Assembly: GCA_025456145.1 (NCBI GenBank)
Contig: JALOLD010000005.1
Coordinates: 1-64,000, forward strand
From: Thermoanaerobaculales bacterium
Lineage (GTDB): Bacteria; Acidobacteriota; Thermoanaerobaculia; Thermoanaerobaculales; Sulfomarinibacteraceae
DNA length: 64,000 nucleotides
Reading direction: 5' to 3'
Shown in pieces: positions 32,729 through 41,130 of this stretch (within the stretch, counting starts at the first letter, position 1; the number at the start of each line of letters is the position of its first letter). The notes beneath the pieces are model-generated. The model was not told the DNA's origin and ran no database searches. It was given only the letters and a program-made list of their open reading frames with translations. A program made the translations under genes and the position numbers.

Positions 32729-33583
32729 TCAACCCCCGGTCGTCGACGCGTGGCGCTCGAGGGTGACGTGAGCGGCCGCGACCGGCAGAACGACCGCCGT
32801 CACCGCCTCGGCGAGGAGCACCCACCAGGGAGGCCCCGCGGCGGTCAAACCGAGGGGCGCGGCCAGCCTGGCCATCCACCCCACCGTCACCACGGTGATC
32901 ACGACCGAGGTCGCCGCCGCGATCAGGGCCGGCGCCGTCACCGCGACCAGGAACGGCCCGCGTACCGTCGACTCGGTCGCGCCCATGAGGCGCATGATGG
33001 CGATCTCCTCGGCGTTGCGGTGGAGCTCGAGATGGACCCACACCCCGGCGAAGAGCAGCGCCCCCGCCATCAGGGCCGCGGCGACCACGAGGAGCACCAC
33101 CGCGAAACGCCCTGCGACCCGGCCGACCATGCGGTTCACCGAGGAGGTCGGTCCGACCGCGAGAACCGCGGCGTCGTCGCGCAGGACGGCCACGCCCGTC
33201 GGCTCCGCGGTCACGATCTCGACCATCGGCGGCAGCATCTCCGGGCCCTCCCGGGCGAGCAGCTCCTCGAGGTAGGGAAACCACCGCGACAACCTCTCGG
33301 CGAGCTCCTCCCGACCGACCTCGCGGAGCCGCCAGCCGGAGTGGTGGGCGGCCTGCCGGTCGATCCACGACCGGCGCTCGGCGGCGCCGAGACGCGGGTG
33401 GAGGAGCACCGTGACCACGCTCTCTCGCTCGCCGAGCTCGACGACCGGCGCGAGCCACTGGCGTACGCTGACGGTGACCCCGGCGAGGCTGATCGGGATC
33501 GCAAGGGCGACCGCCAGGATCGGGCTGACGAGCCCGCGGCTGCGCAGCAGCAGCCAGCCCTCGGCAAGGGAGTGACGGATCAC
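32729..33583 (-). CDS. ftsX: Cell division protein FtsX
   Basis: 284 residues, starting at a GTG whose GTGA overlaps the ftsE stop. Four membrane helices: one near the N-terminus, then three in the C-terminal half, with a large extracytoplasmic loop (about 45-165) between helix 1 and 2 as in FtsX. The sequence AEEIAIMRLMGATESTVRGPF is the FtsX/MacB-type segment before helix 3. With FtsE it gates peptidoglycan hydrolases at the septum. Partner gene adjacent. Confidence 0.9.
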   Translation of the reverse strand: MIRHSLAEGWLLLRSRGLVSPILAVALAIPISLAGVTVSVRQWLAPVVELGERESVVTVLLHPRLGAAERRSWIDRQAAHHSGWRLREVGREELAERLSRWFPYLEELLAREGPEMLPPMVEIVTAEPTGVAVLRDDAAVLAVGPTSSVNRMVGRVAGRFAVVLLVVAAALMAGALLFAGVWVHLELHRNAEEIAIMRLMGATESTVRGPFLVAVTAPALIAAATSVVITVVTVGWMARLAAPLGLTAAGPPWWVLLAEAVTAVVLPVAAAHVTLERHASTTGG

Positions 33584-34248
33584 GGCGGCCACCGCCCGTC
33601 GTAGTCGATGGTCCCGCGGTGGAGCACGAGGGTTCGCGCCGGCAGGCTCTCGAGCAGGGCGTGGTCGTGGGTCGCGACGACCACCGTCGCCCCCTGGTAG
33701 TTGATGTCGCAGAGCAGGCTCAGCAGCTCCGCGGCGAGGTCGGCGTCGAGGTTCCCGGTCGGCTCGTCGGCGAGAATGAGCCTCGGCTGGTAGACCAGCG
33801 CGCGGGCGATCGCGACCCGCTGCTGCTCGCCACCCGACAGCGCCTCGGGCATCGCCGACTGCCGGTGGTGCAGCCCGAGGCGCTTGAGCACCTGATAGGC
33901 CCGCCGGCCGGCCTCCTTCGGGGGTACGCCGTGGAAGCGCAGCACGAAGGTGACGTTCTCGAGCACCGTCTTGCGCCGCAGCAGCTTGAAGTCCTGGAAG
34001 ATGACGCCGATCTTCCGGCGCAGCCTCGGCAGCTCGGACCGGGTCATCGTGTCGACCCGGTCGCCGGCGATCCAGATCTCCCCGGCGGTCGGCCGCTCGG
34101 CGGCGTAGAGCAGACGCAGCAGGGTCGTCTTCCCGGCCCCGGAGGGCCCGGTCAGGAAGACCAGCTCGCCTGGATCGATGCTCAGGTCGACCCCGCGCAG
34201 GATCTGCCGCCGCTCGTAGTCCTTGGTGACCCCGCGGATCCGGATCAC
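33580..34248 (-). CDS. ftsE: Cell division ATP-binding protein FtsE
   Basis: 222 residues from the GTG at 34248, matching the usual FtsE length; longer in-frame starts add low-complexity residues. Walker A GPSGAGKTT, signature LSGGEQQR, Walker B LILADEPT and the H-loop THDHAL are present. ATPase partner of FtsX. A TACAAT -10 on the minus strand at 34407-34412 may serve it, with a leader of about 150 bases, overlapping the promoter region of divergent pgeF. Confidence 0.93.
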   Translation of the reverse strand: MIRIRGVTKDYERRQILRGVDLSIDPGELVFLTGPSGAGKTTLLRLLYAAERPTAGEIWIAGDRVDTMTRSELPRLRRKIGVIFQDFKLLRRKTVLENVTFVLRFHGVPPKEAGRRAYQVLKRLGLHHRQSAMPEALSGGEQQRVAIARALVYQPRLILADEPTGNLDADLAAELLSLLCDINYQGATVVVATHDHALLESLPARTLVLHRGTIDYDGRWPP

Positions 34249-34434
34249 GTGACCCCGCCGGCCGAGTCCCCCGAGACCGGACAGCGCCTCGGTCGACACG
34301 ACCGCGGCGCCACCGCCTCTCGGTGGGCGCGAGCTTGGTCGGCGACCATCGGGTGGGAGCGGGGGCGCCGTTCCCGAGGTTGGTGCACGCTGCCTCCGGG
34401 GCCCGCATTGTACCATCGGGCAGGAGCCCGGGAC

Positions 34435-35169
34435 GTGGCATCAACGACCTCAACGCGACCCTGGAGGAGGAAGATCGTCGGGGGCGAGCCTGCGCTCGTC
34501 AGGAAGGTCGGCGACGCGACCTTCGCCTTTGGCCTCGGCCCCCCGAGGGGCGGGACCGACCGGCTCGGAAGGCTCGGCGCGATCGTCTCCGATCCGAGCA
34601 TCGAGCTCGGCTCGGTGGCCTTCTGCCGCCAGGTCCACGGCGCGGTCGCCCACCTCGTCGGAGCGCTCGGCGCCGGGGTCGTCGAGATCGGCGACGGCGA
34701 TGCGATGGTGACCGCGAGCTCCGGGGTCGGGCTGGTCGTCTGGACCGCCGACTGTGTGCCGATCCTGCTCGCCGGCGACCGGGTCGTCGCGGCGGTCCAC
34801 GCGGGCTGGCGGGGCTGCGCCGCCGACGTGGTCGCCGCGGCGGTCGCGGAGGTCGGGCGCCTCTCGGGGCAGGGGCCGACGGGACTCGAGGCCGTGCTCG
34901 GTCCGGCGGTGTGCGGCGCCTGCTACGAGGTCGGCGCCGAGGTCCGGAGGGCGCTCGGAGCCTTTGGGCTTGCCGAGGCACGCTGGCGCCACGGCAACCG
35001 GGTCGATCTCCGAGGCTTCCTGGCCGCCCGCCTCGAGTCGCTCGGCCTTCCCGCGGGCGGCATCGAGACGGTCGGCGGTTGCACCGTCGAGTCCGCCGAG
35101 CTCGCCTCGTTCCGACGCGACGGCGCCGCCGCCGGCCGGCAGTGGTCCATGGTCGTCCTCGAAGGCTGA
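34435..35169 (+). CDS. pgeF: Peptidoglycan editing factor PgeF / YfiH (laccase-domain protein)
   Basis: 244 residues from the GTG at 34435, which has AGGAG eight bases upstream. DUF152 family with catalytic metal-site residues: H in CRQVHG, C in TADCVPILL, H in VHAGWRGC. The family has been assigned purine nucleoside phosphorylase/adenosine deaminase-type activity, polyphenol oxidase activity, and removal of wrongly incorporated L-Ser from peptidoglycan precursors. Divergent from ftsE, also an envelope gene. Confidence 0.9.
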   Translation: MASTTSTRPWRRKIVGGEPALVRKVGDATFAFGLGPPRGGTDRLGRLGAIVSDPSIELGSVAFCRQVHGAVAHLVGALGAGVVEIGDGDAMVTASSGVGLVVWTADCVPILLAGDRVVAAVHAGWRGCAADVVAAAVAEVGRLSGQGPTGLEAVLGPAVCGACYEVGAEVRRALGAFGLAEARWRHGNRVDLRGFLAARLESLGLPAGGIETVGGCTVESAELASFRRDGAAAGRQWSMVVLEG

Positions 35170-35195
35170 GAGAACAGACAACACCAACCATCGCC

Positions 35196-35320
35196 GCAAC
35201 CACGAAGACTCAACGACAGGAAGGACTCACGAAGACACGGCGGAGTGGCTCGGCCGACGGACGGCCGAGCCACTCGCCGCCTTTGTGACCTTCTCGGTGC
35301 TTTCGTGCCTTTGTGGTTGC
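35196..35320. repeat. Palindromic CACGAAGAC-type repeat between pgeF and rlmN
   Basis: Outer arms GCAACCACGAAG (35196-35207) and CTTTGTGGTTGC (35309-35320) pair with one mismatch. Inside is a long hairpin: 18 bases at 35239-35256 pair almost perfectly with 35262-35281 around a 5-base loop. The left arm matches the repeat at 17705. It could fold on either strand and may end both convergent transcripts. No transposase is present. Confidence 0.75.
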
Positions 35321-35356
35321 AACGTGGCGCGGGTTTTTCAAAGACGCCCTCGCCGT

Positions 35357-36421
35357 TCACGTCGATTGAGAACCTCGTCGCTGATGTCGGCCCTTGAGCT
35401 GGCCGCAGGCGGCGTCGACGTCGAGCCCCTTGGACCATCGCACCGTTACCGTCAGGCCGGCGTCGCGAAGGCTCACCGCGAAGCGGTTGACCGTCGAGTC
35501 GTCGGGTCGGCGGAGATCGGGAAAGTGGGTCGCGTCCTCGTTGAGGGGGATGACGTTGACCTTGGCGGGGATGCCGCGGATCAACCGGGCGACCGCTTCG
35601 GCATCCGCCACCGCATCGTTGACGCCGCGGATCAGGACATACTCGAAGGTGATCCGGCGGCCGCGCTCGAGGGGGAACCGACGCAGCTCGGTCATCAGCT
35701 CGTCGAGGGGGTATCGGCGGGCGATCGGCATGAGCCGCTCCCGCCGCTCCTGATCCGGAGCGTTGAGCGAGACCGCCAGCTTGGGTCGTCGCTCGACCCC
35801 GGCGAGCCAGCGGATCCCGGGCAGGATGCCCGAGGTCGAGACGGTGATCCGCTTCGGGCTGACCCGCTCGTACAGGGTCTCGAGCGCCTCTCCGAGGTGG
35901 TCGGTGTTGAGCAGGGGCTCGCCCATTCCCATGAAGACGATGTTGACCCGGTCGACCGGTGCGGCGAGCCGGCGCAGCATCACCCGGTACTGCCCGACGA
36001 TCTCGTCGGGGCGCAGGTTCCGTCCGCCGCCGAGGGCGCCGGTGACGCAAAAGACACAGCCGACGGCACAGCCCGCCTGCGACGAGAGGCACATCGTCAG
36101 CTTGCCGTCTTCGGGCATCGCGACGCCCTCGACGGTCACCCCGTCCTCGAGCCCGAAGAGCCACTTGACCGAGCCGTCGTCGCTCGAGCTGGTCTCGAGG
36201 ATCTCCGGGTCCGTGATGCGGAATCGGCGTTCGAGATCGCTTCGGAGCTCCTTGGACAGGTTGCTCATCTCGGCGAAGGAGGTGGCATCGCGGTCGATCA
36301 CCCACCGGCTGACCTGGGTCGCCCGGAACGGCCGGTCGACGTGGGGCGCGAGGAGCTCGGCGATCTCCAGGGGGCTTCGACCGACCAGGTTCGGACGCGG
36401 ATCCGGGGCCACCCAAGCCAC
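35357..36421 (-). CDS. rlmN: 23S rRNA (adenine2503-C2)-methyltransferase RlmN
   Basis: 354 residues from the GTG at 36421, the usual family length; an ATG at 36541 would add 40 Arg/Pro-rich residues. Radical SAM cluster motif CAVGCVFC, SAM-binding GMGEPLLN, and the second mechanistic Cys near the C-terminus in DAACGQL. It methylates A2503 of 23S rRNA and A37 of some tRNAs. The C-terminus ends 36 bases from the palindromic repeat. Confidence 0.93.
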   Translation of the reverse strand: MAWVAPDPRPNLVGRSPLEIAELLAPHVDRPFRATQVSRWVIDRDATSFAEMSNLSKELRSDLERRFRITDPEILETSSSDDGSVKWLFGLEDGVTVEGVAMPEDGKLTMCLSSQAGCAVGCVFCVTGALGGGRNLRPDEIVGQYRVMLRRLAAPVDRVNIVFMGMGEPLLNTDHLGEALETLYERVSPKRITVSTSGILPGIRWLAGVERRPKLAVSLNAPDQERRERLMPIARRYPLDELMTELRRFPLERGRRITFEYVLIRGVNDAVADAEAVARLIRGIPAKVNVIPLNEDATHFPDLRRPDDSTVNRFAVSLRDAGLTVTVRWSKGLDVDAACGQLKGRHQRRGSQST

Positions 36422-36562
36422 GCTCAGCCGGCCCCCCGACCGGGCGCCGGGATGACGGCGAGTGGAGCTCGGGGCCGACCCCGGGTTGCCGTTTCCTGGC
36501 TGACGTCGCTCGCTGGGCGCACCGTAACCTCCCGACACCACAGACTACACCAGCCCGCCGCG

Positions 36563-36591
36563 TTGCCGATCGGGGGGCCGTGGTGTAGCGT
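36563..36591 (+). promoter_or_regulatory. Promoter of the AmgK-like kinase gene
   Basis: TTGCCG (36563-36568), 17-base spacer, TAGCGT (36586-36591). The predicted transcription start near 36598 leaves a leader of only about six bases before the ATG at 36604. Confidence 0.55.
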
Positions 36592-36603
36592 CGGGCCGAC
36601 GAG

Positions 36604-37533
36604 ATGACGAGCATGCCGCCCCACCCCCTGCCGATCTGGCGCCGGATCGAGCCGCTGACCGGCGACGCCTCGGACCGGCGCTACAGCCGGCTCCGGTCGG
36701 CCGAGGGTCGCACGGCGATCCTGGTCGAGTACCCGCGAGCGGCCGGCGACCGGCTGGTCCGGGATCTCGAGGTCCTCGCCTGGTGCCGCGACCGGGGGCT
36801 CCGCGTTCCCGACGAGCTCGCCCGCGATCCGGCGGCGGGTCGTGCGGTGCTCGAGGACCTCGGTCCGGACGACGCCGAGCACGCGTTGGGATCGGCCTCG
36901 TCCGACCGGCGACCCGACCTGGTCGGTCGGCTGCTCGAGCCGCTCGCGATCCTCGCCCGCTGCGACCCCGCGGCGCTCCCGCCCTGGAACCCGCCCCTCG
37001 ACCGGGGGCGTCTGCGCTGGGAGCTCGCCGGCTTCGAGCTGTGGTTCGTCCGCCACCATCGCTCGCGCCCGCCCTCGTCGCGGCTCGGCGCCTGGCTCGA
37101 CGACCTCGCGGCGGCGATCGACGCCCACCCCCGACGGGTGTGCCACCGCGACTACCACCTCAACAACCTTCTCGTCGACACCGACGGGACGGTTGGCGTG
37201 ATCGACGTGCAGGACATCCTCGTCGGACCCGACACCTATGACATCGCCTCCCTCCTCGGCGAGCGCGCTGCGACCCGGCTCCTCACGACGGCCGACCGGC
37301 GGGAGGCCCTCGACCGCTGGGCCCGCCTCACCGGCGCCGACCCGGGATGGCGGGACCGCGCGGAGGCGACCGGGCTCCAGCGCGCCCTCAAGGTGCTCGG
37401 CACCTTCGCCCGGTTCACGGCCTCCGGCAGACCCGGCTACCGGAGCTGGCTCGACGAGCTCGCCGCGGAGGTCGTTCCCCGGCTCGCCGCGGCCGGCGCG
37501 CCCGGCGACGCGACGGCCCTTCTGCTAGACTGA
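36604..37533 (+). CDS. AmgK-like sugar kinase (aminoglycoside phosphotransferase fold)
   Basis: 309 residues of the APH/choline-kinase fold. Catalytic loop [11 protein letters not shown] with its Asp and Asn, metal Asp in VIDVQDIL, and an N-terminal lobe starting [12 protein letters not shown], which is typical of the N-acetylmuramate/N-acetylglucosamine kinase AmgK (COG3178) family involved in peptidoglycan recycling. MurU, the usual neighbour, is not here. A general phosphotransferase is the alternative. Followed by tatA. Confidence 0.8.
   Translation: MTSMPPHPLPIWRRIEPLTGDASDRRYSRLRSAEGRTAILVEYPRAAGDRLVRDLEVLAWCRDRGLRVPDELARDPAAGRAVLEDLGPDDAEHALGSASSDRRPDLVGRLLEPLAILARCDPAALPPWNPPLDRGRLRWELAGFELWFVRHHRSRPPSSRLGAWLDDLAAAIDAHPRRVCHRDYHLNNLLVDTDGTVGVIDVQDILVGPDTYDIASLLGERAATRLLTTADRREALDRWARLTGADPGWRDRAEATGLQRALKVLGTFARFTASGRPGYRSWLDELAAEVVPRLAAAGAPGDATALLLD
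37526..37531 (+). promoter_or_regulatory. Likely -10 element for tatA
   Basis: TAGACT overlaps the end of the AmgK-like gene and would start transcription near 37538, 31 bases before the tatA ATG. No clear -35 was seen. Confidence 0.4.
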
Positions 37534-37568
37534 TCCGGTGGGTGCGCCGCGCCCAGACGGAGGTCGAC

Positions 37569-37769
37569 ATGTTCGGAACGCTCGGTATGCCCGAGTTGCT
37601 GATTATCCTCGCCATCGTGATCTTGATCTTCGGCGTCAACAAGCTCCCCAAGCTCGGCAAGGGTCTCGGCGAGGGCATCCGCAACTTCAAGGACTCGGTC
37701 AAGCAAGGACAGAACGAAGCGAAGGAGCCCGAGTCGCCCGCCCCGTCCGAAACGGTCGACCCGAAGTAG
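37569..37769 (+). CDS. tatA: Twin-arginine translocase subunit TatA
   Basis: 66 residues: single N-terminal membrane helix (about 8-22, [15 protein letters not shown]), the conserved hinge with [13 protein letters not shown], an amphipathic helix and a charged tail. It forms the pore ring of the Sec-independent Tat pathway for folded proteins. The ATG at 37569 has GGAGG five bases upstream. No tatB or tatC in the window. Confidence 0.92.
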   Translation: MFGTLGMPELLIILAIVILIFGVNKLPKLGKGLGEGIRNFKDSVKQGQNEAKEPESPAPSETVDPK

Positions 37770-37850
37770 CGCCGGGGCCGATCGTCGGGACGGGAACAGG
37801 GAGGCTCGAGCGTCGGTTGCTCCGGTGGGCGACGGCCCCCGGAGGGTGTC

Positions 37851-38144
37851 ATGGTTCGAGCCGAACAGCGAGCGGCAGTCATCCGAGACAGGCTCGAGAC
37901 CGAGCTCGAGGCCGAGCACGTCGAGGTCGTCGACGACAGCCGGCTTCATCTCGGCCACCCGGGCGCCGAGAGCGGCGCCGGTCACTTCCGGGTGCTCGTC
38001 GTGTCGAGGCGCTTCGAAGGCGTGAGCCGGCTCGCCGCCCAACGCCTGGTGTACGGCGCGCTCGGCGAGCTCATGGTCGACGACATCCACGCCCTCGAGA
38101 TGCGCACCCTCACCCCCGAGCAGTGGCGGAGTCTGAGCCCATAG
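37851..38144 (+). CDS. bolA: BolA-family protein
   Basis: 97 residues covering the whole BolA fold, with the family segment GAGHFRVLVVSRRFEGVSRLAAQRLVY around 42-69, quoted here in short as HFRVLVVS and RLAAQRLVY. BolA proteins partner with monothiol glutaredoxins in iron-sulfur trafficking and affect morphology. The conserved His in the helix-turn region is present (DIHALEM). GGAGGG precedes the ATG. Confidence 0.88.
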   Translation: MVRAEQRAAVIRDRLETELEAEHVEVVDDSRLHLGHPGAESGAGHFRVLVVSRRFEGVSRLAAQRLVYGALGELMVDDIHALEMRTLTPEQWRSLSP

Positions 38145-38167
38145 ACGCGGCCCGCCGCCATCGCAGA

Positions 38168-38249
38168 CGCCACGAGGACGCGATGACGCGAAGAATCCAG
38201 GAGATCGCGGCCGGGCCCGCTTCCGATCTTGAACGGCACCTTCGTGGCG
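38168..38249. repeat. Inverted repeat downstream of bolA
   Basis: CGCCACGA (38168-38175) pairs with TCGTGGCG (38242-38249) across about 66 bases. The interior contains GACGCGATGACGCGAAGAAT, which recalls the CACGAAGAC repeats at 17705 and 35196, so it may be a decayed member. It fills the gap between bolA and the convergent cytochrome gene. Confidence 0.4.
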
Positions 38250-38291
38250 TGGTGCATTGGTGGTGGTGACGGACGCGGGGCCGCCAGCCGC

Positions 38292-39386
38292 CTACGCCGC
38301 CTCATCGCCCTCGGCGGGGCTCGTCACGACCCGGCGCACCATCCAGAAGACAGTCGCCAGCCCGAGCGCGAGGAGCACCGCGAAGAGGGCGAAGTTCCCC
38401 CACTGGGGCACGACCGTCGGGTCGAAGAGCGAGGTCGCGGGCTCCAGGTAGAGCACCCGAACCTGGTGACGCGTCACCGACATCACCGCGACGGTCAGCG
38501 TGAGCGCCGCCAGGGTGCCCGAGACGAGCCCGGGGTGCTCGACCGGATCGGTAGCCCGCGCCAGCATCACGAGCAGGCCGATGGCGAGCAGGATCGACAG
38601 GGTCAGCGGCCCGAGGGTCGGCAGCCCGCCGCGCATGACGCCGAGCAGGACCTCCCTGGGGAGCACGCCGAGCAGGAGGAAGCCGTCGGCGACCTGGAGG
38701 ACCGTCGCCCAGAGCGCCCACCGCCAGCCGGTGCGGGCGATCGAGCGGTTGAGCTCGACCCGGTCGCCGGCCCGCGCCCGCCGGACCGCCCACCAGGCGG
38801 CGACGAGGGCCGCGAAGGTGATCGCGGCGAGGACGAAGTGGAGCAGCCTCGGCCAGTAGGTCGGGTCGCCGAGCACGCCGAGGGCGTTCGCGTCGAACGT
38901 CGCCCACCGCTCGGGCTGGACGTGGACGAGATGGACGGCGACGTGGATCATCGCGATCGCGAGGAAGGACAGGGCGGAGACGGCGAGCCACGGGCCGCGG
39001 TACGCCTTGTGGAGGTAGGCCGCGTAGTAACCCAGCATGAGCAGGACGAGCATCGCGAACCAGATCCAGCCGAGCAGAATCGTGCCCGAGTAGAAGAACT
39101 GCTGGAAGAGCACCTGGACGAAAAGCAGCGGCGCGACGCCGGTGGTGATCGCGAGCGAGATCGCGTAGGTGTTGACCGCCATCAGCCGCCCGGCGAGCAC
39201 CGAGTCGGGGTGGTCGGCCCGGCCACCTCCGCGCAGGTGGGCGACAAGAGCCATGAGGGTGCCGCCGAGGGTCAGGTTCATGAACAGCAGATGGAGGAAG
39301 AAGGTGAAGACCAGCAGGATGTGGAACAGCCACGGGGGGCCCGGCAGGCCAGCCGCATCGAGGGCGGGAATGAGGTCGGTGTTCAT
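38292..39386 (-). CDS. CydA-like polytopic membrane subunit of a bd-type oxidase-like complex
   Basis: 364 residues with about nine membrane helices and no soluble domain. The first helix, WLFHILLVFTFFLHLLFMN followed by LTLGG, resembles the first heme-binding helix of CydA-type subunits, and it looks related to the next gene's first helix. ATGA overlap with the upstream gene at 39383 indicates co-translation and a two-subunit complex. It is therefore more like a second, diverged CydA than a standard CydB. Role in electron transfer is inferred. Confidence 0.75.
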   Translation of the reverse strand: MNTDLIPALDAAGLPGPPWLFHILLVFTFFLHLLFMNLTLGGTLMALVAHLRGGGRADHPDSVLAGRLMAVNTYAISLAITTGVAPLLFVQVLFQQFFYSGTILLGWIWFAMLVLLMLGYYAAYLHKAYRGPWLAVSALSFLAIAMIHVAVHLVHVQPERWATFDANALGVLGDPTYWPRLLHFVLAAITFAALVAAWWAVRRARAGDRVELNRSIARTGWRWALWATVLQVADGFLLLGVLPREVLLGVMRGGLPTLGPLTLSILLAIGLLVMLARATDPVEHPGLVSGTLAALTLTVAVMSVTRHQVRVLYLEPATSLFDPTVVPQWGNFALFAVLLALGLATVFWMVRRVVTSPAEGDEAA

Positions 39387-40906
39387 CGGGCATCTCCGCT
39401 CGCTGCGTCCGGCGTTCGGTCGAGGGACGCGAGATAGACGGCCAGGGCCTCGGCCTCCTCGTCGCTGCCGACGAAGGGGGGCATGGTGCCCCGCTCGAGG
39501 GTCCGCATGTCGAACATCACGCTGCGGTCGAAGGCGGTGATCTCCTCACCCATCTCCTTGAGCTGCATCACGGTCGCGGTGATCATGCCGAGGTTGAGCT
39601 CGCGGATCGCATCGGGATCGGATCGGATCTCCTCGATCGACGGCAGCATCTCGACCATCTCGGCGTGAGCGACGTCGGCGTGGCAGGAGGCGCACTCCGC
39701 CTGGTAGGCGAGCCGGTCCATCCCGGTCGAGGACGGCGTCGCCACGAGCTCGAGATCGGCGACGGTGGGCAAGGCCTCGGTGATGCTCTGATAGCCGTCG
39801 AGGGTGTGGCAGGCGGCGCACTGCGCGGCGAAGATCCTCCGGCCGCGGGCCTCGGGCGCCGGGTCCCCGGCGGCGACCCAGCCCGAGTGGGCGGCGAGAC
39901 CGGTGGCGTTGATCTCGTCGATTTGATCGACCAGCAGCCCGTTGGAGAAGAGGTGGCTGTGGATCAGGAAAGGCTTGCGCACCCCCTCGCGCAACCGCTC
40001 GTAGCCGCCGAAGAAGGCGAAGATCGCCGCCATCAGCGCGACGGCGGTGACAGCCCGGGCGGCGCGCGGCGCGACGAGCAGGGCGAGGACCCCCAGAGCC
40101 AGCCCGAGCGCGAGCGACCACAAGGCGAAGGACCGGGTCGCGGCGAGCCCGACCAGGGTCGGCGCCTCGCCGAGGAAGAGGGCGGTCACGGTGTCCGGCA
40201 GGACCGCTTCCCACCAGCGGTAGCCGGCATAGGAGACCAGCGCCCCGCCGAGGAACCACCAGCCCAGGTACCGGACGAGATCGGTCCGTCGCCCGGGGCT
40301 CGCCGTGAAGGCCGGCCAGAGCATGAAGGCGACCGCCATGAGAACGCAGATCCCGGTGCGCAGGACCAGGGACGGCCAGTAGGTCGGGTTGAAGAAGCCG
40401 TCCCAGAAGGCGCGGGTCTCGAGCCACCTCCCCGGGGTGAGCATGAAGGTGACGATGCCGTTGATGATCACCATCGACAGGTAAGCGCCGATGAAGTAGA
40501 GCCAGCCGACGAGCACGTGGGCCTGCTTGGTGATCCGGTCCCATGTCGTGTAGTAGATCAGTGCGGCGACGATCTCGAGCACGAAGAACACCCACTCGAT
40601 CGCCCAGCCCCAGACATAGGCGTGGATGAGGGCCGAGATGGCACCCGGCGAGATGAGCCCGGCGACGACCCAGATGCCGACCCCGGAGATGGCGCCGAAG
40701 ACCGTCGATACGAGGATCAGCACCAGCGACGATCGCCTCGCGAGCTCGCGCATCTCCCGGTCGGCGCGGCGGATCGCCAGGGTCTCGGTCACGACGATGA
40801 GCAGCCCGCCGCCGATCGCGAAGTGCGACACGATCACGTGGGTGATCGCCACCCACGCCATGAGCACACCGCCGCTCAGTCCAGAGTCCCAGATCGGATA
40901 GTCCAT
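39383..40906 (-). CDS. Cytochrome bd-like subunit I fused to a di-heme cytochrome c domain
   Basis: 507 residues. N-terminal membrane part (about 1-320, eight or nine helices) resembles CydA, with His residues in THVIVSHFAIGGG and a later KxxxHVLVGWLY helix. A periplasmic C-terminal domain carries two c-type heme sites, CAACH (about 362) and CASCH (about 404), and a GTMPPF-type axial-ligand loop. The quinol-loop motif GRQPW of ordinary cytochrome bd was not found. The combination fits members of the bd superfamily described with C-terminal cytochrome c domains, which may take electrons from cytochrome c instead of quinol. It is divergent from the Fur-family gene. Confidence 0.78.
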   Translation of the reverse strand: MDYPIWDSGLSGGVLMAWVAITHVIVSHFAIGGGLLIVVTETLAIRRADREMRELARRSSLVLILVSTVFGAISGVGIWVVAGLISPGAISALIHAYVWGWAIEWVFFVLEIVAALIYYTTWDRITKQAHVLVGWLYFIGAYLSMVIINGIVTFMLTPGRWLETRAFWDGFFNPTYWPSLVLRTGICVLMAVAFMLWPAFTASPGRRTDLVRYLGWWFLGGALVSYAGYRWWEAVLPDTVTALFLGEAPTLVGLAATRSFALWSLALGLALGVLALLVAPRAARAVTAVALMAAIFAFFGGYERLREGVRKPFLIHSHLFSNGLLVDQIDEINATGLAAHSGWVAAGDPAPEARGRRIFAAQCAACHTLDGYQSITEALPTVADLELVATPSSTGMDRLAYQAECASCHADVAHAEMVEMLPSIEEIRSDPDAIRELNLGMITATVMQLKEMGEEITAFDRSVMFDMRTLERGTMPPFVGSDEEAEALAVYLASLDRTPDAASGDAR

Positions 40907-40987
40907 GCGTCCTCCACCGCGATCGCGAGCTCCGGTTCACCCTACCACCCGGCGGAAGCTCTCGCAATCCTCTGAATCTAAACGATG

Positions 40988-41002
40988 AATTGTTGAACAA
41001 CT
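40988..41002. promoter_or_regulatory. Short palindrome in the cytochrome/Fur-family intergenic region
   Basis: AATTGTT-G-AACAACT is a near-perfect 15-base palindrome in AT-richer DNA between divergent genes. It lies about 80 bases upstream of the cytochrome gene and about 130 bases upstream of the Fur-family start. A regulator-binding site is plausible; which regulator is not shown. Confidence 0.4.
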
Positions 41003-41065
41003 ATCGGGCGATCATGGTCCTGGCGAGATCTTTGTCGCGACTCGGAATCCGTCGCCTCTTGCCTC

Positions 41066-41094
41066 TTGACACGACGTCGCACCTCCACTAACGT
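41066..41094 (+). promoter_or_regulatory. Strong promoter of the Fur-family gene
   Basis: TTGACA (41066-41071), 17-base spacer, TAACGT (41089-41094); a perfect -35 with ideal spacing. Transcription should start near 41101, 30 bases before the ATG. The leader carries TGAAAATGA, matching one half of a Fur-type box, so autoregulation is possible. Confidence 0.75.
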
Positions 41095-41130
41095 AGGTTG
41101 AGACGATGAAAATGAGTCTGGATTAGATTT

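Noticed and set aside
40907-41130. Classical Fur box
   Set aside because: Only one half-site match (TGAAAATGA) is present and the palindrome at 40988 does not fit the Fur consensus, so a specific Fur operator is not claimed.
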